From Mayfieldus sp038317345 (lineage in GTDB: Bacteria; Actinomycetota; Thermoleophilia; Solirubrobacterales; 70-9): 64,000 nucleotides of DNA. Below are positions 24,243 to 33,068 of this stretch, one piece after another; positions within the stretch are counted from its first letter, which is position 1, and every line of letters begins with the position of its first letter. The position numbers were made by a program, and so were the translations under genes. The DNA lies in the NCBI GenBank assembly GCA_038317345.1, contig JBBQBH010000006.1, positions 10,184 through 74,183 of the forward strand. Reading direction: 5' to 3'. A model generated the notes under the pieces. That model searched no databases, had not been told where the DNA came from, and saw nothing but the letters and a program-made list of their open reading frames with translations.

Positions 24243-25388
24243 TCAAGCACTGAGCAGCGCGGCGCGTTCCTCTTCAGGGGCGAACAGGTAGCGATTGATC
24301 TCGGCCAACCCGGCGAGGTCGTGCACGTCCTCGTCGAGGTAGGGCACACGGATCACGCTCTGCGTCCGCAGCTCCGCCGCCAGGTGATCGATGTTGGCGG
24401 CGTCGCGGGCGGCGAGCGCCTGGTAGTCGCCGACATTGGCGGCGACCCGATCGGCCAGGTCCTCGTCATCCAATAGCTCCGCGAGGGCCCGCCGCATGTC
24501 GGCTCCGTTTCCGCGCAGCTGGTTGTTCGAGCAGTGCACCTTGTTGACGATCACGCCGCCGAACGGAAGCTTTGCCTCGACCAGCTTGCGATGGAAGTAG
24601 ACGGCCTCGGAGATCGGCTCCCCCTGGGGGCCGCAGACGACCAGAAAGCTCGTCGCCGGGTCGGCCAGCAGCTCGTTGACCCGCTTCGCCCGCTCCTGGA
24701 AGCCCTCGACCATGCCGCTGAAGGCGGTGAAGAACTCCGAGAGGTCGGCGAGCAGGTCGAAGCCGACCAGCCGCTTCAGGATCCCGAACATCACCGAGGC
24801 GCCGCGCCCGGCGATTCGCATCCCGATGCCGGTCGGCTTCATGAAGATTCTCATCGACCGCCCCTCGATGAACTGAGTGAGCCGTCGCGGTGCATCGAGG
24901 AAGTCGAGTGCGTCTCGGCTCGGCGGCGTGTCGAGGACCAGGAGGTCGAAGCTCCCTTCGGAGTGCAGCTCGAAGAGCTTCTCCATCGCCATGTACTCCT
25001 GGGAACCGGCCAGCGCGTTGGAGATCTGCTCGTAGATCCGGTTCGACAGCACCCGGTCGCGCGTCTCCTCATCGGGGGCGTGACGCCGCACCAGTTCGTC
25101 GAATGTCGCCTTGGCGTCGAGCATCATCGCCCACAGCTCACCCTCCATCTCGATTCCCTGCGCCTCGAACAGAGAGGGGTCGACGCGCTTCGCCTCGTTG
25201 CCCAGCTCCTCCAGCCCAAGCGAGTCGGCGAGCCGCTTCGCGGGGTCGATCGTGAGCACGCAGACCTTCAGCCCGCGGGCCGCCATCCCGGTCGCGATCG
25301 CAGCCGCCGTCGTCGTCTTGCCGACCCCGCCCGACCCGGCGCAGATGCAGATCTCGCGGTCCTCGAGGATGTCGGTGACCGCGGGCAT
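24243..25388 (-). CDS. ArsA/Get3-like ATPase, subunit 2
   Basis: A 381-residue P-loop ATPase of the ArsA/TRC40 class. Walker A is GSGGVGKTT (18-26) with the deviant signature of the SIMIBI group; the following LTIDPAKRLADSLGL is the switch I DPA motif, and LLVLDTPPSRDALDFLDAP is switch II. There is no arsenic operon nearby. It begins 3 bases after its paralogue, and such pairs are conserved in actinobacteria (Rv3679/Rv3680, called BagA/BagB in Mycobacterium tuberculosis). Inferred: heterodimeric Get3-like ATPase, with client unknown. The start ATG follows the conserved overlap-type junction. Confidence 0.85.
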   Translation of the reverse strand: MPAVTDILEDREICICAGSGGVGKTTTAAAIATGMAARGLKVCVLTIDPAKRLADSLGLEELGNEAKRVDPSLFEAQGIEMEGELWAMMLDAKATFDELVRRHAPDEETRDRVLSNRIYEQISNALAGSQEYMAMEKLFELHSEGSFDLLVLDTPPSRDALDFLDAPRRLTQFIEGRSMRIFMKPTGIGMRIAGRGASVMFGILKRLVGFDLLADLSEFFTAFSGMVEGFQERAKRVNELLADPATSFLVVCGPQGEPISEAVYFHRKLVEAKLPFGGVIVNKVHCSNNQLRGNGADMRRALAELLDDEDLADRVAANVGDYQALAARDAANIDHLAAELRTQSVIRVPYLDEDVHDLAGLAEINRYLFAPEEERAALLSA

Positions 25389-25391
25389 TGG

Positions 25392-26312
25392 CTAGTCCAG
25401 TCTCGCGGCGAGCTCGCGGGCGTCCTCGACGCCCAGCACGGGCTGGAAGATGAAGGGAAGGGTTTTCACGGGCGTGCTTACTCGGCGTCGCAATCGCGCC
25501 AGCTGAGCGCGTTGCGAACGCGCCCGCCGATGTTCGGAGACGGCGGCCCGAAGCGCCTCGCGGACCGCGCCGGTGGCCTGCGGCCGTTCCCCCTCGAGCC
25601 GCTCCGCCTCGCCGTTGGAGAAGCGCTCCGGGTAGAGCGCGTTCATGTAGACCCGATCCACCGAGATCCCGATCTCCTCGCGCAGCTCTCGCTCCAGCGT
25701 CGCCGTCTCATTTACCGGCATCTCCTCGGGCAATGCGACGATCGCCACTCCGGTCGAGGCATGGTCGGTGATGAACCGATCCAGCTCCTGGGCCTGGGCG
25801 TGAATCGGGCCGACGCGGGCGATGTTCGCGAACGTGCGAGGTGTCTGCAGGAAGCCGATCCCGTGCCCTGTCGCGGGCGCGTCGACGATCACGAGGTCGT
25901 ACTTGCGCCCCTTGCGGACTTTGCGGTCGAGCTGCGACAGCTCCCAGATCTTTCCGATCGTCACCAGCTCCTTGAGGCCAGGAGTCGCGGCCGTCATGTA
26001 GGTGAAGACGCGGCTGCGGAACAGCAGGTCGCGCATCGCCCGCACCTTGAGCTGCAACAACACGTACTCGCGCATCGACTCGTCGGGATCGATAGAGATC
26101 GTCCAAAGGTTGTCCTCGAGCTGCACCTCGTGGAACCCCACCTGGGCACGGTTGAAGAGGCGCGACGTGTGCTCCTGAGAGCCGATTTCGCAGACGATCG
26201 TCCGCTTGCCACGCGCCGCGGCCGCGAGGCCAAGCGAGGCGGCCACGGTCGATTTGCCGACGCCCCCCTTGCCGGTGACGAAGAGCAGCCGTTTTTCGAG
26301 CATCTCGGGCAT
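25392..26312 (-). CDS. ArsA/Get3-like ATPase, subunit 1
   Basis: A 306-residue SIMIBI ATPase, first gene of the pair. Walker A GKGGVGKST (14-22), then VCEIGSQEHTSRLF where DPA is expected (so switch I is altered to a Gly-Ser-Gln form), and DLVIVDAPATGHGIGFLQTPRTF as switch II. The altered DPA motif suggests that only one partner of the pair is a standard ATPase, as proposed for BagA/BagB. Divergent from parA across 105 bases that should hold both promoters; an AATAAT hexamer lies near 26404. Confidence 0.82.
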   Translation of the reverse strand: MPEMLEKRLLFVTGKGGVGKSTVAASLGLAAAARGKRTIVCEIGSQEHTSRLFNRAQVGFHEVQLEDNLWTISIDPDESMREYVLLQLKVRAMRDLLFRSRVFTYMTAATPGLKELVTIGKIWELSQLDRKVRKGRKYDLVIVDAPATGHGIGFLQTPRTFANIARVGPIHAQAQELDRFITDHASTGVAIVALPEEMPVNETATLERELREEIGISVDRVYMNALYPERFSNGEAERLEGERPQATGAVREALRAAVSEHRRARSQRAQLARLRRRVSTPVKTLPFIFQPVLGVEDARELAARLD

Positions 26313-26417
26313 CAGGCCATTACATCAACGCAGACTCAGCCCTTACCCGCTGCAGGCGATCTAGCAAATATTGAGGACGGCAGGAAAACCCCTTCCGCAT
26401 GCGAATAATCCGCGCAT

Positions 26418-27509
26418 ATGGGTTTTCTGAGCCGTAAATCGACGCCTGAGGAAGAACCTCAGGCAGAGCAGGACCAAGCGCCCGATTCGCCCGTGGAGAC
26501 GATCGAGCAGACGCCCGACGAGGGCGGCGGCGAGATCAAGATCTCCAAGGGCTCCCCGAACGGCGCTCCGGAGGTTGATGACGACCCCGCCGCTCCCGAA
26601 CCGCAAAGGGAGGACGAGGCGGCGGATGACACCTCTGGCAGTGAGAGCGCCCGCCTGAAGGCCGAGGAGCTGATCACCCCGAGCCGCCACGGTCGGTCCG
26701 ACGAGGAGGAGGCCGAGGTCAAGACCGCCAAGGTGATCTCCTTCGCCAACCAGAAGGGTGGCGTAGCGAAGACCACAACCACGCTCAATCTTGCCGTCGC
26801 ATTCGCTGAGTCCGGCCACCGGGTCCTCTGCATCGACCTCGACCCGCAGGGCAACCTGACGATGAGCCAGGGCATCGACCCGGACAAGGTCGAGACGAGC
26901 CTCTACGACGTGCTCGTCCACGACGTCCCGATCACAGAGGCGATCGCGCATCGCGAGATCGACATCGCGGTTGCCTCGATCGACCTCGCCGGCGCCGAGA
27001 TCGCGATGAGCACGAAGATCGGGCGCGAGCGCTCGCTCGAGAAGGCCCTGAAGCCGGTCCTCGGTGATTACGACTTCGTCTGCATCGACACGCCGCCCAG
27101 CCTCGGGCTGCTGACGATCAATGCGCTCACGGCGTCTGACAAGGTGATCGTCCCCGTCCAGTGCGAGTATCTGTCGATGCGGGGGTTGGTGCAGCTTCAG
27201 AACACGCTGAAGATGATCCAGGAGAACCTCAACCCCGACGTCGAAATCGAGGGAATCCTCCCGACTATGCTCGACTCGCGTACCGTGCACGCCAAGGAGG
27301 CGGTGGAGATCCTCGAGGAGAACTTCGGCGAGCTGGTCTTCAAGTCACGGATCCGCAAGGCGATCAAGTTCGCGGAGGCACCCGTGCGTGGCGCCTCGGT
27401 GCTCAAGTACGATTCGGACAGCAACGCCGCCAACTACTACCGTGAGCTGGCCAAGGAGGTTCTGAACCGTGAGCCGGCCAAGGAGGTTCTGACGAATGGG
27501 TCGTCGTAA
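26418..27509 (+). CDS. parA: ParA/Soj family ATPase with acidic N-terminal extension
   Basis: A 363-residue ParA. Residues 1-100 are acidic, Pro/Glu-rich and likely disordered. The ATPase starts at AKVISFANQKGGVAKTT, with deviant Walker A KGGVAKTT (113-120), then CIDLDPQGNLTMSQGID (Walker A' / Asp) and FVCIDTPPSLGLLTINAL (Walker B). The C-terminal half includes VPVQCEYLSMRGLVQLQNTL, typical of Soj/ParA of chromosome segregation. No parB lies next to it; instead the stop codon region overlaps ftsZ by 14 bases. Inferred role: positioning of the divisome or chromosome; MinD-like function is possible. Confidence 0.85.
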   Translation: MGFLSRKSTPEEEPQAEQDQAPDSPVETIEQTPDEGGGEIKISKGSPNGAPEVDDDPAAPEPQREDEAADDTSGSESARLKAEELITPSRHGRSDEEEAEVKTAKVISFANQKGGVAKTTTTLNLAVAFAESGHRVLCIDLDPQGNLTMSQGIDPDKVETSLYDVLVHDVPITEAIAHREIDIAVASIDLAGAEIAMSTKIGRERSLEKALKPVLGDYDFVCIDTPPSLGLLTINALTASDKVIVPVQCEYLSMRGLVQLQNTLKMIQENLNPDVEIEGILPTMLDSRTVHAKEAVEILEENFGELVFKSRIRKAIKFAEAPVRGASVLKYDSDSNAANYYRELAKEVLNREPAKEVLTNGSS

Positions 27510-28992
27510 GCGCGCAAGCATGCGTGAGGGGCCGCTGGCCGACCTCTTCCGCTCGACCGTCGACGACCCCCCCGCGGACCCGCCCGAGGCACCGATCCCG
27601 GGTGAGAAGCGGGCCGACGAGCTTCAGGGTGGGCCCGACCGGCCCCGTTTCGGCCGCGACGATCCGGTCCCTTCGGACGAGCCTCGCTCCGAGACCCCGC
27701 AGCCTCCCGCACCGTCACCCGATCCGGCGCCCTCCCCGCAGCCCGGACCGCCTACGCCCCAGCCCGAGCCGCCCAGCCCAGAGCCAGAGCCGCCGACGCC
27801 ACAGATGCGCCAGCCAGAGGCACCCACGCACCCGGAGCCCAGGGAGCGGCTGCAGAAGATCTTTGCCGACACGTCTCCGGACGTCGTAACGACGCCCCGC
27901 TGGGGGCGCGAGGAGCCGCAGTACCACCCGACCGCCGCCGGACCGCGCAGCCCGATCATCCGGGTGATCGGAGTCGGTGGTGCGGGTGTCAACGCGGTCA
28001 ACCGTATGGTCGAGACCCAGATTCCCGGAGTCGAGTTCATGGCCGTCAACACCGATCTTCAGTCGCTCCAGGTCTGCACCGCCGACGTCACCGTTCATAT
28101 CGGGGCCGAGGCCACGCGGGGTCTGGGATCCGGCGCGGACCCCGATCTTGGCCACCGGGCCGCCTTCGACGAGCAGGACAAGATCAAGCGCCTGCTGAAG
28201 GGCTCCGACATGGTCTTCGTTGCGGCTGGCGCGGGTGGCGGCACCGGCACCGGCGCGGCGCCTGTCGTCGCGCGCCTCGCCCGCGAGGTGGGAGCGCTGA
28301 CGGTTGGCATCGTCACCAGGCCGTTTTCCTTCGAGGGCTCTCGCAGAGCCGGCATGGCCGACAAGGGCATCGAGGCGCTGTCTGCGGAGGTCGACACGCT
28401 GATCACCGTCCCCAACGACCGGCTGCTGTCGGTGCTCGACGAGCAGACCTCGATGGTCGAGGCCTTCGAGGTCGCGGACGACGTCCTGCGCCAAGGCGTG
28501 CAGGGGGTCTCCGACCTGGTCACCCTCCCGGCGCTGATCAACCTCGACTTCGCCGACGTGCGCACGATCATGTCGGACGCCGGCCAGGCCCTGCTTGGAA
28601 TCGGAATGTCGACCGGCGAGGGTCGGGCGATGGCGGCCGCCGACAAGGCGATCTCCTCACCGCTTCTGGAGACCTCGGTGGAGGGAGCGCGCTCGATCCT
28701 GCTCTCGATCACCGGCGGGCCGGACCTTTCGCTGGTCGAGGTCAGCGAGGCCGCCAAGGTGGTCGGCGAGGCTGCCCACGCGGACGCCAACATCATCTTC
28801 GGCGCCAACATCGACGAAGAGCTGACCGAAGAGGTCTGGGTCACCGTCGTCGCGACGAGGTTCGACGGCATGACCAGGCCGCGGCGTCAGATCGACGAGC
28901 CGACGATCCGCGCCACGAAGGGCGAGCGCGCCAAGCCGGCGCGCAGCGACGACCTCGGCGGCGTCGAAGTTCCCGAGTTTCTCCCGGGCTAG
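27496..28992 (+). CDS. ftsZ: cell division GTPase FtsZ with Pro-rich N-terminal extension
   Basis: A 498-residue tubulin-like GTPase. The first ~150 residues are an unusual extension: basic start, then a Pro/Glu/Ser region (about 30-115). The FtsZ core begins at IIRVIGVGGAGVNAVNRM; the GTP signature GGGTGTG is at 247-253, and NLDFADVRTIM is the T7 synergy loop. The protein ends GGVEVPEFLPG, close to the C-terminal peptide that binds SepF/FtsA. Core motifs are all intact, so polymerisation is expected. It is located with parA and not with dcw division genes, and overlaps parA by 14 bases. Whether another ftsZ exists elsewhere cannot be seen. Confidence 0.9.
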   Translation: MGRRKRASMREGPLADLFRSTVDDPPADPPEAPIPGEKRADELQGGPDRPRFGRDDPVPSDEPRSETPQPPAPSPDPAPSPQPGPPTPQPEPPSPEPEPPTPQMRQPEAPTHPEPRERLQKIFADTSPDVVTTPRWGREEPQYHPTAAGPRSPIIRVIGVGGAGVNAVNRMVETQIPGVEFMAVNTDLQSLQVCTADVTVHIGAEATRGLGSGADPDLGHRAAFDEQDKIKRLLKGSDMVFVAAGAGGGTGTGAAPVVARLAREVGALTVGIVTRPFSFEGSRRAGMADKGIEALSAEVDTLITVPNDRLLSVLDEQTSMVEAFEVADDVLRQGVQGVSDLVTLPALINLDFADVRTIMSDAGQALLGIGMSTGEGRAMAAADKAISSPLLETSVEGARSILLSITGGPDLSLVEVSEAAKVVGEAAHADANIIFGANIDEELTEEVWVTVVATRFDGMTRPRRQIDEPTIRATKGERAKPARSDDLGGVEVPEFLPG

Positions 28993-29004
28993 GAGCCGAA
29001 CTCC

Positions 29005-30657
29005 GTGAGAGGAGTCGTTGCCGCTGGGCACCCGCTCACGGCGGAGGCTGGCGCGAATGTGCTGCGCGAGGGTGGCAACGCCGTCGACGCGGCGGTCGGT
29101 GCCGTGCTCGCCTCATTCGCGGTCGAGAGCCCGCTGACCGGCTTCGGCGCCGGCGGCTTCATGCTGGTCCACGACCCCGGGAGTAAAACTGGGGGTGAGC
29201 AGGGTGGGCACCACCCCGCCGCCCCCGGACGCATCCGAGCAAGCTCGGATCACCGGTCGCCTTCGGCTCCCTGGGAGGAGGCGGCGGGCAGTAGCGACGT
29301 CCTGATCGACTTCTTTGTCCAGGCGCCGGGCCTGGGAGGGGTCGAGCGTCGCGCAGAGCTGGTTCCGATCGAGGTCTACTTCGACGAGGTCCCGCAGACG
29401 TTCCACGTCGGCGCCGCCTCCTGCGGCGTGCCGGGTACCGCGGCGGGCCTTGCCCATGCCCTCGGTCGCTTCGGCACAGCTCCACTTTCTGAGCTGGTGG
29501 AGCCGGCGATCGATCTGGCCTTCGACGGTGCTCCGCTCAACGCCCAGCAGGCCTACATCTTCCACATCCTCGCTCCGATCCTCACCCTCGATGAGGAGTG
29601 TCGCCGGCTCTACGCGCCCGCCGGCCGCGTCCTCACCGAGGGCGAGACGTTCCGCTTCCCGGAACTGGCCGAGGCCCTGGAGCGCTACGGGGCCGAGGGC
29701 CCGGAGCCGTTCTGCTCGGGCGAGGTCGGAGTGGCCGTCGCCGATCGGGTCGGGGAGCTGGGCGGGACTCTTTCGCGCGAGGACATGGCGGCCTACGAGG
29801 CGATCGAGCGGCGCCCGGTCCGCGCCCGGTTCCGCGGTACCGAGGTGTTGACCAACCCGCCGCCATCCTCGGGCGGCATCCTCATCGCCCTCTGCCTGGA
29901 GCTGCTCGAGCGCCTCGGCGACGCTGGGGTCGACGAGACTGTGGCGGCGATGGAGGCCGCCCAGGACAGCCGCGGCGAGCGCTTCCAGGAGGGGCTGTAT
30001 GAGGACGGCTTCGCGGACCTCTTCCTGGAGCCCGAGCAGCTCGACGAGATCGCCTCCCGTCTGCGCGAGTCGCTGGGGGGTGGCGACGCCACGCCGGACG
30101 ATGGGCTCGGCTCGACCACGCATTTGGCGGTGCTCGACTCGGAGGGGATGTGCGCGTCGGTGACCTGCTCGAACGGGACCGGTTCCGGCGTCGTCGTCCC
30201 GGGCACGGGCGTCCATCTCAACAACATGCTGGGCGAGGAAGACCTCAACCCGCAGGGCTTCCACCTCACCGAGGCGGGACGCCGGATGCCTTCGATGATG
30301 GCGCCGACGGTGGTGATGCGCGACGGCGAGGTGATCGCCGGGCTGGGCAGCGCCGGCTCGAACCGGATTCGCTCCGCGATCCTGCAGACGGTGCTGCGCC
30401 TGGTCGTCGATGGGATGAGCGCCGCGGATGCCGTGCGCGCACCCCGAGTCCACTTCGAGGGGGGAGCGGTGCAAGCGGAGCCCGGGATCGACGAGGCGGC
30501 CCTGGGGCGGCTCGAGCAGAACGGTGTGCCCGTGGTGCGCTGGCGGCGTCCCAACCTCTACTTCGGGGGTGTCCAGACCGTGGCTCGCGACCCCGATGGC
30601 ACCCTCGAGGGGGGCGGCGATCCGCGCCGGGGCGGCGCCGTGGTGCTGGTCGACTAG
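29005..30657 (+). CDS. ggt: gamma-glutamyltransferase (with in-frame insert)
   Basis: A 550-residue Ntn-hydrolase that cleaves gamma-glutamyl bonds of glutathione-like compounds. GTG start: MRGVVAAGHPLTAEAGANVLREGGNAVDAAVGAVLA is the canonical GGT beginning. The autoprocessing site and nucleophile is T371 in GSTTHLAVLDSEGMCASVT; the downstream GSGVVVPGTGVHLNNMLGEEDL and GSAGSNRIRSAILQ motifs complete the small subunit. No signal peptide, so possibly cytoplasmic. Residues about 60-94, between LVHDPGS and DVLIDFFVQAPG, are foreign to the family and correspond to hairpin element copy B. Follows ftsZ by 12 bases. Confidence 0.92.
   Translation: MRGVVAAGHPLTAEAGANVLREGGNAVDAAVGAVLASFAVESPLTGFGAGGFMLVHDPGSKTGGEQGGHHPAAPGRIRASSDHRSPSAPWEEAAGSSDVLIDFFVQAPGLGGVERRAELVPIEVYFDEVPQTFHVGAASCGVPGTAAGLAHALGRFGTAPLSELVEPAIDLAFDGAPLNAQQAYIFHILAPILTLDEECRRLYAPAGRVLTEGETFRFPELAEALERYGAEGPEPFCSGEVGVAVADRVGELGGTLSREDMAAYEAIERRPVRARFRGTEVLTNPPPSSGGILIALCLELLERLGDAGVDETVAAMEAAQDSRGERFQEGLYEDGFADLFLEPEQLDEIASRLRESLGGGDATPDDGLGSTTHLAVLDSEGMCASVTCSNGTGSGVVVPGTGVHLNNMLGEEDLNPQGFHLTEAGRRMPSMMAPTVVMRDGEVIAGLGSAGSNRIRSAILQTVLRLVVDGMSAADAVRAPRVHFEGGAVQAEPGIDEAALGRLEQNGVPVVRWRRPNLYFGGVQTVARDPDGTLEGGGDPRRGGAVVLVD
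29191..29288 (+). repeat. in-frame hairpin element, copy B, inside ggt
   Basis: Stem CCCGCCGCC (29215-29223) with GGCGGCGGG (29280-29288), 9 perfect pairs. The 56-base loop starts CCCGGACGC, ends GGGAGGA and contains its own hairpin ATCCGAG/CTCGGAT. Left flank GGGGGTGAGCAGGGTGGGCACCACC closely matches copy C. AGTA occurs at both edges (29182-29185 and 29290-29293), possibly a target duplication. It adds about 35 residues to the enzyme without breaking the frame. Confidence 0.65.
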
Positions 30658-30662
30658 CGGTG

Positions 30663-31808
30663 ATGGAGAATCCGCCGATGCCGGAGATCGACTTCGAGGC
30701 GGAGGGCATGTTGGAGGGGCTCGAGGGTGAGGCGAGGGAGGCCCGGCTAGCGCTTCTGCAGGAGCTGAGCGACGACGGCGTGCCGATGGAGGACCTGCGC
30801 GAGGCCGCGGCCGCGGGCAGGCTGGTGCTTTTGCCGGTCGAGCGGGCGCTGGTTGGCGGCACCGGGCCCAAGTACACGGCGCGCGAGATCGCCGAGCGCT
30901 CCGGGGTGGAGCTCGAGTTTCTGCAGCGTTCTCGGGTTGCGCTCGGGGTTTCCAACCCCGATCCGGACGCGCGGGTGCTCGGCGACGACGATCTCGATGC
31001 CGCCGAACGTCTGCGGGCGTTTCGCGAGGCCGGCCTTCCCGAGGAGGGGATCCTTCAGGTCTCGCGCACGATCGGGATGGCGACGGCCCGGATCGCCCAG
31101 GCAAACCGCGAGCTGATCCTGCGCACGGTGGTCCAGTCCGGCGACAACGAGCGCGACCTCGCACGGCGCCTCGAGGCGGCCGCCAAGGTCACGCTGCCGC
31201 TCGTCGGCCCGGTCCTCTCCTACGCGCTGCAGACCCATCTGCTGGAGCAGATTCGCCGCGACGTGATCGCCGAGGCCGATCTGGCCTCGGGCGAGGTCCG
31301 CGGTATAAGCGAGCAGACGGTCTGCTTCGCCGACCTGATCGACTTCACGCGGTTGGGTGAGCAGGTGCCGGCCGACGAGCTCGGGGTGATCGCCGCGCGT
31401 CTCGAAGAGATGGCGACAGCGGTCGCCCAGGGGCCGGTGCGGCTGGTGAAGATGATCGGCGACGCCGCGATGCTGGTCTCGACCGAGCCCGAGCCGCTGG
31501 GCGAGGCGGCGTTGAGCCTGGTCGAGGCGGCAGACGCCGAGGGGGAGGACTTCCCGCAGTTGCGGGCGGGCCTCGCCCACGGTCCTGTTGTCGCCCAGGG
31601 CGGCGACTTCTACGGCCGCACCGTCAACCTCGCGAGCCGCATCACCCAGATCGCGCGGCCGGGCAGCGTGCTGGCGACCCAGGAGGCAAAGAAGGCGCTG
31701 GGAGATCGCTTCCATTACTCGTCCGCTGGGGAGCGGCGCCTGAAGGGGATCGACGACCGGGTGCGGTTGGTGCGCGTGCGGCGTCAGCCAAAGGACGCGG
31801 AGACTTAG
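30663..31808 (+). CDS. class III adenylate cyclase with N-terminal regulatory domain
   Basis: A 381-residue cyclase. The helical N-terminal domain (REARLALLQELSDDGVPMEDLREA ... ARVLGDDDLDAAERLRAFREAGL) matches the autoinhibitory, pH-responsive domain of mycobacterial Rv1264. The catalytic domain starts near EQTVCFADLIDFTRLGEQ (metal Asp), then VKMIGDAAMLVS (second metal Asp) and YGRTVNLASRITQIARPG (transition-state Asn/Arg region). All are compatible with activity as a soluble homodimer making cAMP. ATG at 30663 preferred, GTG at 30660 possible. Ends directly at the start of the antiporter gene. Confidence 0.85.
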   Translation: MENPPMPEIDFEAEGMLEGLEGEAREARLALLQELSDDGVPMEDLREAAAAGRLVLLPVERALVGGTGPKYTAREIAERSGVELEFLQRSRVALGVSNPDPDARVLGDDDLDAAERLRAFREAGLPEEGILQVSRTIGMATARIAQANRELILRTVVQSGDNERDLARRLEAAAKVTLPLVGPVLSYALQTHLLEQIRRDVIAEADLASGEVRGISEQTVCFADLIDFTRLGEQVPADELGVIAARLEEMATAVAQGPVRLVKMIGDAAMLVSTEPEPLGEAALSLVEAADAEGEDFPQLRAGLAHGPVVAQGGDFYGRTVNLASRITQIARPGSVLATQEAKKALGDRFHYSSAGERRLKGIDDRVRLVRVRRQPKDAET

Positions 31809-33023
31809 GTGCCCGACTTCAGCTTCGTGGTGGTGGCGGTGATCGCCTTCACGGCCCCGGTCCTGCGCGAGCTGATCCCAAGGCTCTTCGTGCCGGTGAT
31901 CGTGCTCGAGTTGGTCGGCGGGATCATTGTCGGGCCGCAGGTCCTCGACATCGCTCATTCCAGCCAATCGGTCGAGCTCTTCTCCACCATCGGTCTGGCG
32001 GCGCTTCTGTTCCTGGCCGGACGTGAGATCGACGTCAACAGGCTTCGCGGTGAGGTGCTCGAGCGGGGGCTGGCCTGCTTTGCCCTCGGCTTCATGATCG
32101 CCGCGGCGATCGCGGCTCCGCTGCACGAGGTGGGATTGATCAAGACGCCGCTGCTGGTCGCGGTGATCCTGGTCGCCACGTCGCTCAGCGTGATCATCGT
32201 GCCTCTGCGCGACGCCGGCGAGGTCAACACGGCATTCGGCCAGCAGGTGATCGCCACCGCGGCGATCGCCGAGTTCTCCTCCGTGATCCTGATCTCCTTC
32301 TTCTACTCCAACGAGCGCGCCGGGCCGGGCACCGAACTCGTTCACCTCAGTGCCTTCGCGCTGCTCGCGATCGTGGTCTTCGTCTCTGTATCGCGGGCCG
32401 GGAGAAACAAGCGTCTCAGCGCGGCCCTGGCGAGGTTGCGGGAGTCCAGCGCCCAGATCCAGACCCGCGCCGACCTGGCGCTGATTGCGATCGTGGTCGG
32501 GATCACCAGCCAGCTCGGGCTCGAGTCGATCCTGGCCGGCTTCACGGTAGGGGTAATCCGGGGCATGACCGAGGAGCGCGACGAGGGTGCCGAACAGAAG
32601 CGAGAGGCGGTCGCCCTGGGGATCTTCGTGCCCTTCTTCTTCGTCAGCAGCGGGCTCGACTTCCAGCTCGACCAACTGTTCGCGACGATCGGAGGCGTGA
32701 TTCGCCTACCCGTGTTCGTGCTCGCATTGCTGGCTGTGCACGTGATCCCGGCGCTGATCTACCGGCGCACGATGGGAACCCGGATGGCGATCGCCGCCGG
32801 GCTCCTTCAGGCGACCTCGTTCTCGTTCGTCATCGTCGCCACCCAGATCGGCCTTCAGCTTCACATCATGGTCCAGGCCGCCGCCACGGCCCTGGTCGGC
32901 GCGGGGCTGATCTCGGTCATTGCCTTCCCGGCGATCGCCTTCGCGCTGCTCGGAGAGCAGCGCCAGAAGGGCCAGCTGTCGCTCGGCGAGGAGGTCGAGT
33001 TCGCGACCGACGGCGGCGCCTAG
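31809..33023 (+). CDS. CPA2-family cation:proton antiporter (Kef/NapA type)
   Basis: A 404-residue integral membrane protein with about 12 hydrophobic segments; GTG start abuts the cyclase stop, suggesting cotranscription. VPVIVLELVGGIIVGPQVL is the CPA2 first-helix signature and LFLAGREIDVNRLRG follows. No C-terminal TrkA_N nucleotide-binding domain is present, so regulation by NAD(H) as in KefB/KefC is not expected. Likely exchanges Na+ or K+ for H+; linkage to a pH-sensing-type cyclase is suggestive but unproven. Confidence 0.85.
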   Translation: MPDFSFVVVAVIAFTAPVLRELIPRLFVPVIVLELVGGIIVGPQVLDIAHSSQSVELFSTIGLAALLFLAGREIDVNRLRGEVLERGLACFALGFMIAAAIAAPLHEVGLIKTPLLVAVILVATSLSVIIVPLRDAGEVNTAFGQQVIATAAIAEFSSVILISFFYSNERAGPGTELVHLSAFALLAIVVFVSVSRAGRNKRLSAALARLRESSAQIQTRADLALIAIVVGITSQLGLESILAGFTVGVIRGMTEERDEGAEQKREAVALGIFVPFFFVSSGLDFQLDQLFATIGGVIRLPVFVLALLAVHVIPALIYRRTMGTRMAIAAGLLQATSFSFVIVATQIGLQLHIMVQAAATALVGAGLISVIAFPAIAFALLGEQRQKGQLSLGEEVEFATDGGA

Positions 33024-33068
33024 ATGATCCTTTCGAGACGGTAATCCGTAGTCCCCAAGGAATCGGGA

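Noticed and set aside
24243..25388. Arsenite efflux ATPase (arsA) function
   Set aside because: No arsB, arsC, arsR or arsD nearby; the conserved pair matches actinobacterial Get3-like proteins.
24534..26408. 624-residue open frame on the plus strand opposite the ArsA pair
   Set aside because: It is antisense to two clearly conserved ATPases and has shadow-like His/Arg/Asp composition.
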